Below, in pieces: positions 49,633-61,779 of a stretch of 64,000 nucleotides of DNA (positions are counted from its first letter, which is position 1; every line of letters starts with the position of its first letter). The DNA lies in contig CM072919.1 in assembly GCA_037013685.1 (NCBI GenBank), positions 46,390,116-46,454,115 of the forward strand. The letters are read 5' to 3'. The notes below the pieces were generated by a model, which was given only the letters and a program-made list of their open reading frames with translations, had not been told where the DNA came from and did no database searches. Made by a program: the position numbers and the translations under genes. Origin of the DNA: Acridotheres tristis. Its lineage: Eukaryota > Chordata > Aves > Passeriformes > Sturnidae.

Positions 49633-50051
49633 GTAAGGAGGTGATACTGGTACAAAATAAAAGCCCTGCATTATGTTTTGTACTGTAAAAGACCATTACT
49701 AATCAGAGTCCATCTATCTCCTGCTGGGTGCTGCTTTATTTTGGGAGCTGTAACCATGGATGAAGTGAATCAGTACTCACTAAAGGGAAAATAGTTCAGA
49801 GAGCTGTGGTTGGCCTGACCACAGGACTTGATCATTCTTTTAACATCAGAACCATCAGCAACTGCTTGTCCATACCTTATGCTTCTATTTAAAAGTCTTG
49901 TCTTTCTCCTGATACATGGGGAAATTTGTGAAAACTAGTATTTCTCGGATCTTGCCTGGTATTCTCCAAGCTAGTGGGAAAGTCCAGGACAGCTGAAAAC
50001 ATTTCTTCACTGCAGGACACTTTTTTTCTGTTTTTTTTAAAACACTTCTAG
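49633..50051 (+). other. SLC24A2: SLC24A2 intron, 419 bp
   Basis: Short intron with donor GTAAGG and acceptor CACTTCTAG; a T-rich stretch lies just before the acceptor (from about 50,023). Nothing else recognised. Confidence 0.95.
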
Positions 50052-50218
50052 GTTGGAGAGACCATTGGTATTACTGAAGAAATCATGGGATTGACTATTC
50101 TAGCTGCTGGCACATCCATTCCTGACCTTATTACCAGCGTTATTGTAGCACGCAAAGGTCTGGGGGACATGGCTGTATCCAGTTCTGTTGGAAGCAACAT
50201 ATTTGACATCACAGTGGG
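50052..50218 (+). CDS. SLC24A2: SLC24A2 exon: alpha-2 ion-binding repeat
   Basis: This 167-nt exon encodes residues 185-239 plus two bases of the next glycine codon. It is the alpha-2 repeat of the cation/Ca2+ exchanger superfamily: [20 protein letters not shown], the signature [20 protein letters not shown] and [14 protein letters not shown]. Asp at residue 209 (codon 50124-50126) and Asp at 236 (codon 50205-50207) lie 113 and 86 residues from the C-terminus. That places them at human NCKX2 Asp548 (Ca2+/K+ binding) and Asp575 (K+ dependence). Both are retained, so K+-dependent exchange is expected. Acceptor CTTCTAG; donor GTAAGT at 50219; exit phase 2. Confidence 0.98.
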
Positions 50219-52152
50219 GTAAGTTCTACACCAAGAAAACTGTCTGCCGTAAACAAGTCTTTTGTTCTTAGCCCATTGCTGTGGCATTGCCCACAAGCAG
50301 CAGTCTTTGAAAAGGAGAGTGATGCAAATATGCAGCGAATGTTACTGTGGCAAGTAGAAGTTTATAGATACCTGCATGAAGAAATGTTATAAATGTTATA
50401 AATTGTTGCCTAATCCCAGCTTTGATATATTACAGAGACGCTTAGGCAAGTGAATTGCCCTTTAAAATTGTGCAAGGGCATTGTTCCGAAAGGGAATTTC
50501 AAAGCTTTTTATACTTTTGTGAGGTTGCTGTTTGCTTTCTGCTGCCACTCATTTAGCTTATACTAGAGCTTTCTTTATAAATGATGATCAGGAACAATTC
50601 ATTGCCTCTGCAGTATTCAACATGCTTGCTGTAATAAAAACAGAAAGTCATTGTCTTGTGTAACTCATTTAGGCTGCTGTTGACAAGTGATTAATTTTTT
50701 TTTCCTATACCTGACAAGTCCCAAATTACAAACCAATTCTCTGTTAACAAAAAGGACCCTTTTTATAGCACTGACAATGTGAAGCTACATGAGATTGTGC
50801 AGAAATTTTCTATTTACACTTTGCTGCTTCATGGCAGCTCTAAGGTAATGATTTCTGGCATAATGTTGTAATTCAAATTCTTTTTTTATCTTTTGAGACC
50901 AAGGTAGATCAGGTTCATAAGTAGCATAAGCTATGCCTCAGTGTTTCAAAAATGTGCAGGAAATATACAGATAAATTCTGATTTTGTTCCTACATTCCCA
51001 TCTTCAACACAGTATGGAGGTACTGAGAATCATGTCCATACTTTCAATTTCTCCATCTTTGGTTGTTTCTTGCTATCACACACAAACAGAAGAACAGGTT
51101 TAGTCATAGTTACAGTGCCAAGCAGCCTGGTTGTAGAAGAGATCATGGTTTTCACAGCTGAAAATATACCAGCAACTGCACAAAGGTACCAAAAAGGATC
51201 CTGAAGTTAGAATGTATAGTAAATATCTTTTTTACTTTATCTGTTAGCTAATGGCAGTACTTTAGACATAGTAGGAAAACTTGGCCACTTTTCTATTAAT
51301 CCCAAAGCATTATTAAGTCTTTGAAATATCTATATGCAGCAAACCTGTAAAATACATGAAAACCATGTCCTCCAACTTGGAGTACAGAGGATGCATTACA
51401 AAATTATTTCTTTTTTTCAGTGCTTTCTTACTTTTTAAAAATTATTTAATCTTCCTGATGATTGAAATGGTTTTGTCCTGCACCAATCTGTCACATTTAC
51501 CAAGAAATGGCACAGTTGAGCTGTAGACTGGTGTAGTTAGTACTGCAGCTGTAATAAATTATTCTCTCCTGAGCTGCTTATTCGAAGTTTTAATGTTGTG
51601 AGCTTCTGACAACTCCATGCTTTCTAAGCCTGCTAAGCTCCAATCAGTGCCTTAAATATTTATTTCAGCTTGACATCTTGCAGAGGGATATTGTCTCCTT
51701 CCATGGCGTGAGAGATGAGAAATGCAATGACAGCAAACACAGAAATAGAAGTTAAGCTGAAGTTCAATTGAAGTTCACAGTTTAACAGAGGTTTATACAG
51801 TAAATGTGGACAAATATATTTAAGGGTGAAATTTTGTGGGCAGTGCCTTGCAGAGTGCTGGTTCTTCATGGCAAGAACATGTTTCTATGCAACTCACCCT
51901 CCTGTCAGGCAGGCTGTTGGAAGGAGTGCAAATAGCTTCTGCAGATGGTGTGAAATCTAGAAACAAATTAAAGGGGTTTTCCTCTTCACAGAGGAAGATG
52001 ATTTGCCAGCCAAGGGAAATATAATTGGCCTCTTCCTGTTTCACTTTATGCGGGAAGCCTTTGGTTGTGTTTTGAATTGTCACCAGAAACTTCCCAGTGC
52101 GCCGTTCTGGACTTCTGCAATGTTTTAAATTAATTTTTCTGTTTCTTAACAG
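50219..52152 (+). other. SLC24A2: SLC24A2 intron, 1.93 kb
   Basis: Last coding intron. Donor GTAAGT, acceptor TTTCTTAACAG. The open frames inside (for example 50941-51204 and the minus frame 51820-52323, which overlaps the terminal exon antisense) have no recognised domain. No repeats recognised. Confidence 0.93.
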
Positions 52153-52402
52153 CCTTCCTCTTCCCTGGCTCCTGTATGCTGTGGTTAACGGCTTTGCCCC
52201 GGTGACAGTCAGCAGCAATGGTCTGTTCTGTGCGATTGTCCTCCTCTTCATCATGCTGCTCTTTGTCATCCTCTCCATTGCTTCCTGCAAGTGGAGGATG
52301 AATAAAATACTGGGTTTCCTCATGTTTGGGCTTTATTTTGTGTTCCTGATTGTCAGTGTCCTTCTGGAGGACAAAGTGATCCAATGTCCTGTCTCCATCT
52401 AG
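52153..52402 (+). CDS. SLC24A2: SLC24A2 terminal coding exon with stop
   Basis: This 250-nt exon completes the split glycine and encodes residues up to 322, then TAG at 52400-52402. The protein reads LPLPWLLYAVVNGFAPVTVS, then SNGLFCAIVLLFIMLLFVI, SCKWRMNKILGFLMFGLYF, and ends LLEDKVIQCPVSI. It contains the last membrane helices and the conserved hydrophobic C-terminus (CPVSI in NCKX2; CPVSV in NCKX1). The short extramembrane YAVVNGFAPVT differs somewhat from the mammalian wording, but the helices are nearly invariant. Acceptor AACAG ends at 52152. The exon continues into the 3' UTR. Confidence 0.98.
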
Positions 52403-52418
52403 TGGAAAATGCTTTCTC

Positions 52419-52423
<5 letters not shown>

Positions 52424-52454
<31 letters not shown>
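52424..52454. repeat. A31 homopolymer just after the stop codon
   Basis: Thirty-one uninterrupted A start 21 nt after the TAG stop and are followed by an A/G-rich stretch. No AATAAA lies between stop and tract. The exons are separated by introns, so this is not a retrocopy tail. Confidence 0.95.
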
Positions 52455-52456
<2 letters not shown>

Positions 52457-53796
52457 AGAAAGAAAAACAAAACATATATATTTATTAAAGAAAAGATACA
52501 TATGTCAAAACAAAACAGCAAAAAGAAACCACAGTGGAAAACTTCAGTGGGAACAACCCATGGATCTGTAAATTTCCTCTTCCTCAGTTTTAAAAGAGTG
52601 AAAGAAAGAAAAGGATACAAAGGGTCGATCTCAGAGCTGAAGAATGGCTGCTGCTGGACAGTGCAGTTATGCCTGAAGGGCTGAGTCCAGGTGCACCGAG
52701 GGTTTCTCTGCTGCAGAACATCCTCACTGCTCAGTGCTGGACACACTACGTACGCACGACAACAGTGGAAGTGACTGCTGCTCCTCTGCCCACGGCACCT
52801 ACCCACAGACTTCTCGCTCTCTAGGAGTATGCACAGACACACAGTGTGCTCAGTTCTTAAAGCTCTCCTCTTCTAAGGGGAATGCTGACATTAACTTTGT
52901 GGAGGCACCACCCCCCACACACCCTGGTACAGGATTTTTCCGATAACCTGCTGAAACTCCCAAGTGGAAAGCGTACACCGAGCGATGAGTCACAAACAGG
53001 GAAGGGCTTGTATGTCTCTTCATGTAAGTGGATTTATATGATGTGATTTCAGCAAAGCCAGGGAATTCATCAGTGTTTTGACCATCTGCATCATAGGTCT
53101 GTAAAGGCAATCAGCAGGATGTTAATGGTGGTTTTTTACATCTTGCAAAACTCTTCAAGTACCAGAAACTCTGTCTCTGGCACTGAAGGAGCCATGATGC
53201 CTGACCATTTTGTAACTGGTGCAGATTTTCATTGCATTCTCGTGCAAAGACCAGAATGGGGATAATCTTTCTTCTCTAATAGCAACGCAGCATGCAGTGA
53301 CATCATACAGCTATGTGAACACACCATTTTTTCTAATGCAGCAATATCAACAGTACCAATGGCTTTCAGATGCTGTTATGATTATGAGTTTGCCTTTTCA
53401 TGCCAGAATAAAAAGGCTAATTTGCTTATGCATAGTATTTCATACAGAAAATAGAAGTAGTTATAAAGTGGCAGCCTAATTGCTAAGTGAATATATACTT
53501 TATGGGCTTTCACTATTACTTGGAGTGTAAGGACCTTCACAGCTACATATAGTTATTGCTGGAAGAGATCTCCAGCTGTTGTATAAAGCTGGGGCAGTTC
53601 ACATTTGCTGTTATAAATCTTGAAACTAGGTAGTAGAAACACAATTTAAATACAGTGGAGCTGCAGGAAACTTACATGAAAATTCTTCAGTATTGCTGGA
53701 AGTGTGCATGTCTAAAGAAACTCAGGAAGGAATGAAAATTCAACATCCTTTTTCTGAGATATTGAGAGAAGGAGAAGGTCCAAACCTGGAGAAAAC

Positions 53797-53837
53797 AAAA
53801 CAAAACAAAACAAAACAAAACAACCAAAAAAAGAAAA
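53797..53837. repeat. (AAAAC)n microsatellite
   Basis: Five or more AAAAC units followed by an A-rich tail. Simple repeat; the lysine/asparagine-rich reading is an artefact. Confidence 0.9.
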
Positions 53838-56800
53838 AAAAGCCAAGAAGGGAGAAAGCAACTAGTGTTCATTTTTTTAAAAAATGAGAGGACTGGAATG
53901 AATGTTAAGAAATTATTTCAGATAATTATCATTTGTTTGTTCAAGTCTTTTGTGCAATTAAGAGTTCATGAAGTTTCAGTGCATTTCTGTGACCTGTTTC
54001 AGCATTGTTTTATATGTGTATTGTGCTCACTATGGCAATGCCATTCTCACATCTGTGTAACAGAAGGCTCGGCATATTTTGTCTTGTCTGTTTTTCTCTG
54101 CTCCACACTGTTTGTTTCTTGTTCATCCCCTTTGTCCTTTACTGTTTTCCTGTTACATGTGTTTGTATGTAGCAGTGTGTGGTTAGAAAGTAAGGACTTG
54201 ACAGAAGACAATGGTAGAGAAAACAGTACAAAATTAATATTAGGAATATTAATATTATGTGATATCATGAAGAAAAAAGTGAGATGTTGATGAAATAAAG
54301 GAAGGATACTAGGAGTTGCAATGTCTGCTACTCATATATTGTCCTAAGTCCTAGCTACATATGGAATCAGTATTCTATCTTAATCATACAACAAGCAACA
54401 TCTCTTACTTCTTAGTGCTTTTTAGAGTGAGCTTCTCACATTGAGAGCAAAAACTTGTCTTTGTATTCAAGATCCTTCACTGGTGCAGAATCTCTACCTG
54501 TCTTAACAACAGTGCTGCCCGTCTCTAACATTTGTTCCTGCGATGTAAAGGTGGGTGTATATACAAAACTGTGGTGCCCTCTACTGACAGAACAGCCACC
54601 TAAAGCAAATCTGTAACCCAAATGCTGACCTCAGCTGAAACGGGTGTCCCAAATACGGAGCTGACTCCATAGTACAGTCTATTCCAGCGGAGTCACCAAA
54701 TGCTTTTGTCTCTGATGACAGTGCTCAAAACAGGCAATCCTTTCCCAAGTAAGCAGAATCAGACATAGCACTGATCTAAGGGAAGGGCCATGTATGAGGG
54801 CACTTACAAAATACTGCAATGCCCAGATTCACTGATCAGACATTTCAAATGGAGAAACCAGACCAGAGTCCAATCTCTGTTTAGTATGTTACTTTTTTTA
54901 TTTCTTCGTCTTTTTTCACTTAATGTCATCATGGTGTAACAACTCCCACACTGGAATAGGTAAACTCCTACCTGACTTTCAGAGCTCTAAGAGCACTCTG
55001 GTGAACTCAGGGCATCAGCAGCAAAGACTGCTGCCCCACTGAGAGCAGGTAGGGAGTAGAGAATAACCGGCATCAACAGCTTATAGGAAGACCTTTATGT
55101 GTACCATTAAGGGCTGGTATGCTGTAATGGCATTTCTATACTGTCTTAAAATGTGTCTCATTTCTTTCCCATGTCTCTTTGTCCCTATCACATATATATC
55201 TTGGAAGGTATTAAAAATAACCTTTTCCCCTCCAAAATAAGACACTTGATGGCTCCACTGCCTTGTATATGTTGGGCAGATCATTTTTCAAAAGGCTGAA
55301 TAACTGTGGTACCTCAGATCTAGAGGTAATAGGACCGATTTCAATTGTGTGGTGCTTTCAGTGAAGGCTGTGAACCATGTTTGTACTTGCCAAGGCACCT
55401 TTCTACTGCAGGGGTAAACTGTTCGCGGATAGTTGGATGCTGATGTGCTCTTTGGTTACAAGACAACAGCTCTGCCGGCTGATAGGAAAAAAGAGGAGTG
55501 GGATGCAGGGAGAAGCTTAGTCCCTTATCATGTACAGAAGGAATTCAATCTTAAACTGAGAGAACAGTCAAAAGCTGCTCCAACCCAGTGACTGGATGTC
55601 AGTGAGTTGCCCAGGCTCAATGCTGCCAGAAATGCACACAGTTGTTACAATATTCCTGGTTTACAATCTCAGCAAATTTCCCAGCATAAAGTGTTTCTCA
55701 TTGTTCATAATTACTTCAGCGTGGGATCATGAGCTCTTCTCAACATTGCACACCTAGAAGCCAAAGTTCAGTTTCTGTTTTCTTCAGCCAGAGTTCTGAA
55801 TGACTTCACTAGGGATCAGTCCCTCACACTGCCCAAATTTTGCAGTGAGCTGGTTGGAGTTGAAAGCCTCTTCCACCTGCCTGCATGCTTATGCTCACTT
55901 GCTCAATTGATACTGCTGTCTGCATAATCCTTATGAAGTATAAATGAATAATTAATAGAAAAATTGGCATTATGATAAAGACCCTGTTCTAGCTTAGCAT
56001 TTTCAGGACACCAGTTTGGCAACATAGCAAGATAAGAATGCCATTTCAGATTAAATAACCAACCCTCTGTGGCACCATAATCTCTGAATGGAATCAATGT
56101 TGAATTTTTGGAAGGGATTTCTGGTAGCATTTGAATAGGATCATGGTTCAGATTGTAGCCAGTTTTAAAAGTTTTCTGCACTAACTTCATTGGAATGAAA
56201 TATGAGAATGGGCCCCAATAAATACCATTGGAGTTCTAAAACTGTTCCCTGCAGAAGCCACCCTGGTCACAATTTGGTAAAAGCTATAAAGTGTGATTAA
56301 AAGTATGGTGAAGATTCTCTCCTTAAGAACTAAATGTAGACATGGAAAAATCTTTCAGCAAAGCTCTATGTATTTTAAATTAACTCTTTTACTGAAAGCT
56401 AGTGCTTTCTTATAGTGCAGACAGGCTCTTGTGTCTGTATGCTTCTGCTTATATATCCAGTTGATGTGGCTGACTGCATAAACTTCATGAGGCATAAAGC
56501 ACAGTGGGTGACAAGCAATCTTATCTAGGTGTCATTTGTTTGTAATGGCAATGAACCTACCATATAATTTCCACATATACTACTCTAAAGTAGTTTATGG
56601 TCACTGTCACTCATGGTACTGTTGTGTGTGGATATGAAGGTCCACAAAGTGATAAGTTAAACATGTAGTTAATCCAAGTACTGTGAAAAAATAGATGCTT
56701 AGAAATATTATTAACGTTTGGGTGTTTTTTAAGGGATTATTTCTCTGGTTGTCTTTTACTTCATTACATATTTTGCAAAAAAAAAGGGGATATTCAATGT

Positions 56801-59310
56801 TTTTTTAATTATTATTCTTTCAGCAGTAATCCTTTAAAATAGCATCTTGTGGTCCATATAACTTATGTTCTGAGTCAAGTATGAGTCTGTATCAGATGGT
56901 TTTCTTTATTTATAACAAGGAAATAATCCCTTGTCTAAGAACTGGCCCAATGAAATACAGAAGAATTCTGCCATTAACATGGACAAGATAGAGACTTTTA
57001 TCTTAGGTTCCCATATTTCCTAATTGCAGTTATATAACTGCATAATTGTCCTGAGAGCTATGTACAAAGAGATAAATTACATTCACTTGTATTCGTGGAA
57101 ACATTTTTACCTCTTGTAAATAACAATGACACAACTAACTGAAAAAAAGGCTTTGAGCAGATGATTATTTTTTTTATGCTATTCCCAGAAAGTTAAATTG
57201 AAGAATTTGCACCTGTAAAAATACTTGCAGAAAGTGATTTTGAGATTATCAAATGGGATAGTTTGCACTCAACACTGTGGAGAAGAATCCTGCTCCAGTC
57301 CTCCAACAGCCATGGGTTTCATTCCTAGTTGGTGTTAAAATTATACTCCTTGGGTCTGTTGCCATCAGTTACAGGAATATCTGTATTGAGATATCCATCA
57401 TTTGCATTGGAACTGGGGAGAGTCACTTCCAGATTGAAGTTCTGCAGTTCAGTGCACCTGTCAAACACTGCAGTCATATGTGGCTCACAGCCCTGTAGTT
57501 CAGACAGGCCATCCTGTTGGTCTGCAGTGTGTTGCTGGGTGTCAGTGTGCAGCATCCCAGGACTTGTGGCTAAATGCCTGATGTCCGAAATGGCTGTAGA
57601 TAGTTCGAGCCTTCCCCTGCCCCTGCTCCCGCCTGGCCGGATGCAAGCCGTGTCTTCTCCAGAAGTCTTGTCATCACACTGGCATGGCACTGAGCCCAGG
57701 CTCCAGCCAGCCAGGCACACGTCAGCCCCAGCCTAGAAGCCATGTAATCCCTTGGAGTGTGGGTAGACCAGACACATAATTGGCCGTGTCGTTCCTACAT
57801 GAGCCATAAGTGAAACAGCCCAGGACAAGACTGAGTCATTCAAGATTGGTACATGAACTGTACATTCATGTAGATTCATTGTCAAATCACCACTCATCAA
57901 ACTAAACCAATCCCAACAACAAAATCTGTACACGTTTTTAAAGATCGTGCACTTTACTATTTTAGTTTTATTTTTATTTTATGTCACATAGTTGTCTTAA
58001 TGTAAAAAGAAGCCATAAAAAACCCAGAAGACTAGTATGGGGTTTCTAAGTAAGGGGATCATTAATTTTAAAGTAAACAATCAATTCCATGTCTCTGTTT
58101 AAGGTATAATGTCAAATACTGACAAATAAATGTACAGCAAAGCAGGATGTGGTTTTGCCTTAGTGATGCTGTGAGTAAGTCGGGGGAGCTTGCTCCTCAT
58201 CCTCTTGAGTTTTCCTGCGGGGCTGTACAAAATGCTGCACACTACCTTTGGAGTAGGGACTCAATCCTGCTACCCATGTTCACCCCAGGAGAAGGAATAA
58301 AATGCTTGCAGAGTCAGGCCCAATGAAGCAAATCATTCTGCTACTCTGATGTTTTCTCCCACTCAGATCACAGTAAAGGAAGCTCCTTATGTTTTAGGAA
58401 GTTTATAAGAGATGAGTTGCTTCTGTCAGTTTTTCAAAAAAGTTTTCAGGGTCAGGTTATCCAATAGAAATCAATTATTTATTTTAATCCCTTGTCAAAA
58501 TTAAGTAATGCCAAAGGATTTCACTTGGTTTTGTGTTCATTTCCATTATCAAGATCTCTGTTGCAGTTTCAATTTTGCAGTCCTGACTCTGGGGAATTGA
58601 TTTACATCAAATAAAACTATTTCTGTCACTTAAGATGGCAAGATGAGGACATGGTATTGCGATGTGAAAATAGTAGTGTGTTATAGTTGACAATCAGATG
58701 CTATTTTTGTAAGAAAGCCTTTTTAGCATGTTTGTTTCACTTTGTAGTTTTCATACTCTTATCATCCCTCAGTTTCAGCCAATTGTAAGAAAAATCTGAA
58801 GTCCCCCATCTTTACTCATTTCAAACTTTAAAAGTAAAAATACACTGTCATGTATTTTTTGTTTTGCAAGTCCAGGCAACTCTCTGGAAATTCCTGTTTT
58901 TCTCATGTGTTTAAGTGTATGGATCATAATTCACTAGATTATACTCTTGTATGTCTGAATCAGTATATTCTCTGTGAATATAAGTTTGTATATAGTATGA
59001 AAGTTACCTTTATTTGTACATAGGCTCTTGGAAATAATCCCTTCTATCAAGATCCTACTTCACTATCTACAGAATGTTTTACTGTGGCGTGTACACTTTC
59101 TCACCTTACCACATTAATACAGAGTTCTTAATATAAATCACTTAATGTAACTGAGTTGTCTAAGTATGAATAACAATAACAACAATAAATACTACTAAAA
59201 AGACTAAAGAGTGTGTCAATTTGCTCAGTATCTTTTGTCTTAATGGTCTTGGGCTTGCTGTTACTCAGAAAATAGTATTTTATCTACCTTCTCTAGGTTG
59301 AGTGATGATC

Positions 59311-59312
<2 letters not shown>

Positions 59313-59372
<60 letters not shown>
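59313..59372. repeat. (CAT)20 trinucleotide microsatellite
   Basis: Twenty uninterrupted CAT/ATC units, followed by a degenerate TATCAT unit. The array gives a poly-isoleucine open frame that is an artefact. Probably inside or just past the long 3' UTR of SLC24A2. Confidence 0.95.
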
Positions 59373-61530
59373 TATCATCCTTACTGGTGTTCAAGCTGCA
59401 CTGCTTCTTGCCTCTTGCCCAGTGCTACTTTCTGTGTATACACAGAATAAGAAAATTGCCTGTCTTTCAGTGGGCTTAAAATTTTGTTAGACAAGGATAT
59501 TTCATTTGCAGCCCAATGTGAATCCAAACTACCTGGAGCTCTGTATGTCGGGAGCCCTGTCATTCTGTTCAGGATCAAATTCCCTTACATTTCTTTACTG
59601 ATATGTTTGATCACACGATGTTTTGAATGCTATTCTTTACTCTGACACCTTGTTTAATTTCCAGGCTGCGCAGTCTGTTCTTGCCAGCTAGGCTTTTTCC
59701 TTTTTTTTAAGTCTGTCCTTGGGCGAATGATGCATTTAAATAAAAGAATGATCTTCAATAAATTGCAGCAAAAGAAAGTCAAAAATACTAAAATTTTCCC
59801 ATAATCAACCAAAATTTCCATCTTCACAAGTTACAAAGCATTGCATTGCACATACACATTATTATTTAATATTTTTCCTATAGTAGCCCCAGGAAGTCAT
59901 TCTCCCCAATGAATTAAGGTGTTTTTTGTGAGGTATCCTGCCAACACTGAAGGTGTGAGCTCAGTAGACGTTTTTCATTCATCTTTAATCTTACTCAAGC
60001 CTTAAAATTTTAGATTGGAAACAAAAGAAATTTACAGATAGCCTAGGAGCTGAGAATGGTGATTGTCCTGAAACATTCATGCCTGCCGAACAACAAAAAA
60101 CAACAAGGTCAAACACATCCTACAACAACCAAAGTTGGTGTAGGCTCCAAGTCTCAGAGACACGTGGAATGTTTCAAACTTTAGGTTGGAGATAGAGTGT
60201 TTGTAAAAAGACATTTAGGCTTTATCTGAGAAGTAAACATGCATAAATACACACAGAGGTGTTCATAGTTTCGCTCTATGGGTGTGTGTTTTCTTACCTT
60301 CCTGCTTGCTTACATTTGATCCCTTCCTCAACTGCAGTGACTTTTGTCAAGTGGAGTATTTTAAATCCTTCAGTACCACAGCAGGCCTTGATGGTATATG
60401 ACTGAGTTGAGCAGAGAGAAGAGAAACATCACATATCCACCACAATCCTGCCTGGGAGAATGAAGGCAATTTGCCTTATTATGTGTCCACAAGCAAGTGC
60501 TTCACTGCCTTACCTGTAGTGCTGAAAAAACCATTCACTAACACTTTTTCCTTTACAAATAGTTGCATTTGGAGTGTTTATCGACAAGGACAAAAGCAAT
60601 GCGCATGTTAAAACTGAGTTTGAACTTTCCTTCCCTGGAAAGACTTCAGAATTTCCCTTTAAAACAAGGAATTCCTTCGCTGTCAACACATATCTCAGAG
60701 AAATAAACATTTGTGCCAGAAACTTGCAAAGAGTACAGAGAGTGACTGCAGATTTTAGCCCTGAAGAGATGTTTTTTCATCCCTTTGTCTCTTATTTATG
60801 CAAATTTTCACATCATAGTTTGAGCAACATATATATTTTGTGGACAAGAGGGCAGTTTTTGGATGATGCAGCAGTAGCAATTAATTGTAAATCTACAGTA
60901 TTGCTTCTCAAGCATCAAACCCAAACTGAACCATTTCTTGTTAGCTAAATATGAGGATAGTCAGAGAAGTTACCAGCATGCTGTAAGTTTAAAGCACTCC
61001 AAATAGGATGTTTGAACAACAATTAATGAAACTTAGAATGAACAAGAGGTGTCCCACAAACCTTTGGGTTGCTTGCAAACACTTTGCCTGTCCACCAGCA
61101 ATGATGAGCAAATACTGGCCCTCACCTACAACTTTCCACTAATTGGTGCTAAAAATGTGAAACTGCATGTGCTGGTTCTGCTGTGTTGGAGGATTGCCTG
61201 CAGTGGGGCTGTGTCAGAGCAGAAGAGCAGGTCTGGCTTGGGCTTGCTGTCTGAGGCAGAGGAGGAAGTGGGTGGGAGAGGGTGTTTGTGGGCACTGTTT
61301 GGCTTGGGAAAACATGCCTCCTCACCAGACCTTGCCCGTGACACTGTGATCCAGACAGCAGGGCAGGAGGGAAGACTACGAGAAAAACTGACATAAAAAT
61401 CAGTTACAATTTGTGTCTAAAAGGATATGTAACAGATGGTTTTCCCTCCTGCCTCTCCGCAGCCCAGTGTAATTCTGTAAAATGAAGGAATACAACCCTG
61501 AGTAACATCCTCCAGGAGACACTGTGTAAG

Positions 61531-61585
61531 CAGGGAGGTTGGACTCGATGAGGCCTTCCAACCTTACAAATTCAGTGATTCTGTG
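61531..61585 (+). mobile_element. CR1 LINE extreme 3'-end fragment, plus strand
   Basis: About 55 bp: GGGAGGTTGGACTCGATGAG, then GCCTTCCAACCTTACAAATT and TCAGTGATTCTGTGAA. This matches the last part of a CR1 3' UTR with one octamer-like unit. Strongly 5'-truncated. Confidence 0.75.
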
Positions 61586-61749
61586 AATGGTTCAGTGCAC
61601 TATGGTAACAGGGACAAAATGTTCCCACTGCCCGCTCCTCACCCCCACTTATTACCCATTCCTTGTTACTAACTACTATGAAGGAAAAGGGAAACTATTC
61701 CCAGAATTGTCAAATTCCCTGTGAAGATCTGGGCTTGCTCTTGTCATGT

Positions 61750-61779
61750 ACTGCCTGCCTGCCTGCTTGCTTGTCTGCC
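61750..61779. repeat. CTGC/CTTG tetranucleotide patch
   Basis: About seven imperfect four-base units (CTGC, CTTG, TCTG). Short simple repeat. Confidence 0.7.

Larger units (their letters stand above)
52403..60000 (+). other. SLC24A2: presumed SLC24A2 3' UTR and flank
   Basis: Mammalian SLC24A2 mRNAs have 3' UTRs of many kilobases, so transcript sequence probably continues well beyond the stop; this is inference. Candidate AATAAA signals occur at 58125-58130, 58296-58301, 59184-59189, 59739-59744 and 59757-59762, among others, and I cannot choose between them. The region holds a 31-A tract, an (AAAAC)n tract and a (CAT)20 repeat. It also has a GC-rich island at 57,270-57,730 with long open frames on both strands. 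No CR1 was recognised here. Confidence 0.5.

Noticed and set aside
51820..52323. 167-residue minus-strand frame overlapping the terminal SLC24A2 exon
   Set aside because: Antisense shadow of a strongly conserved coding exon plus intron; no recognisable protein.
55903..56190. 95-residue minus-strand frame with protein-like composition
   Set aside because: No family recognised and no flanking splice or promoter evidence; ACER2, the expected neighbour in mammals, was considered and does not match.
59302..59490. Frame with poly-isoleucine
   Set aside because: Translation of the (CAT)20 microsatellite.
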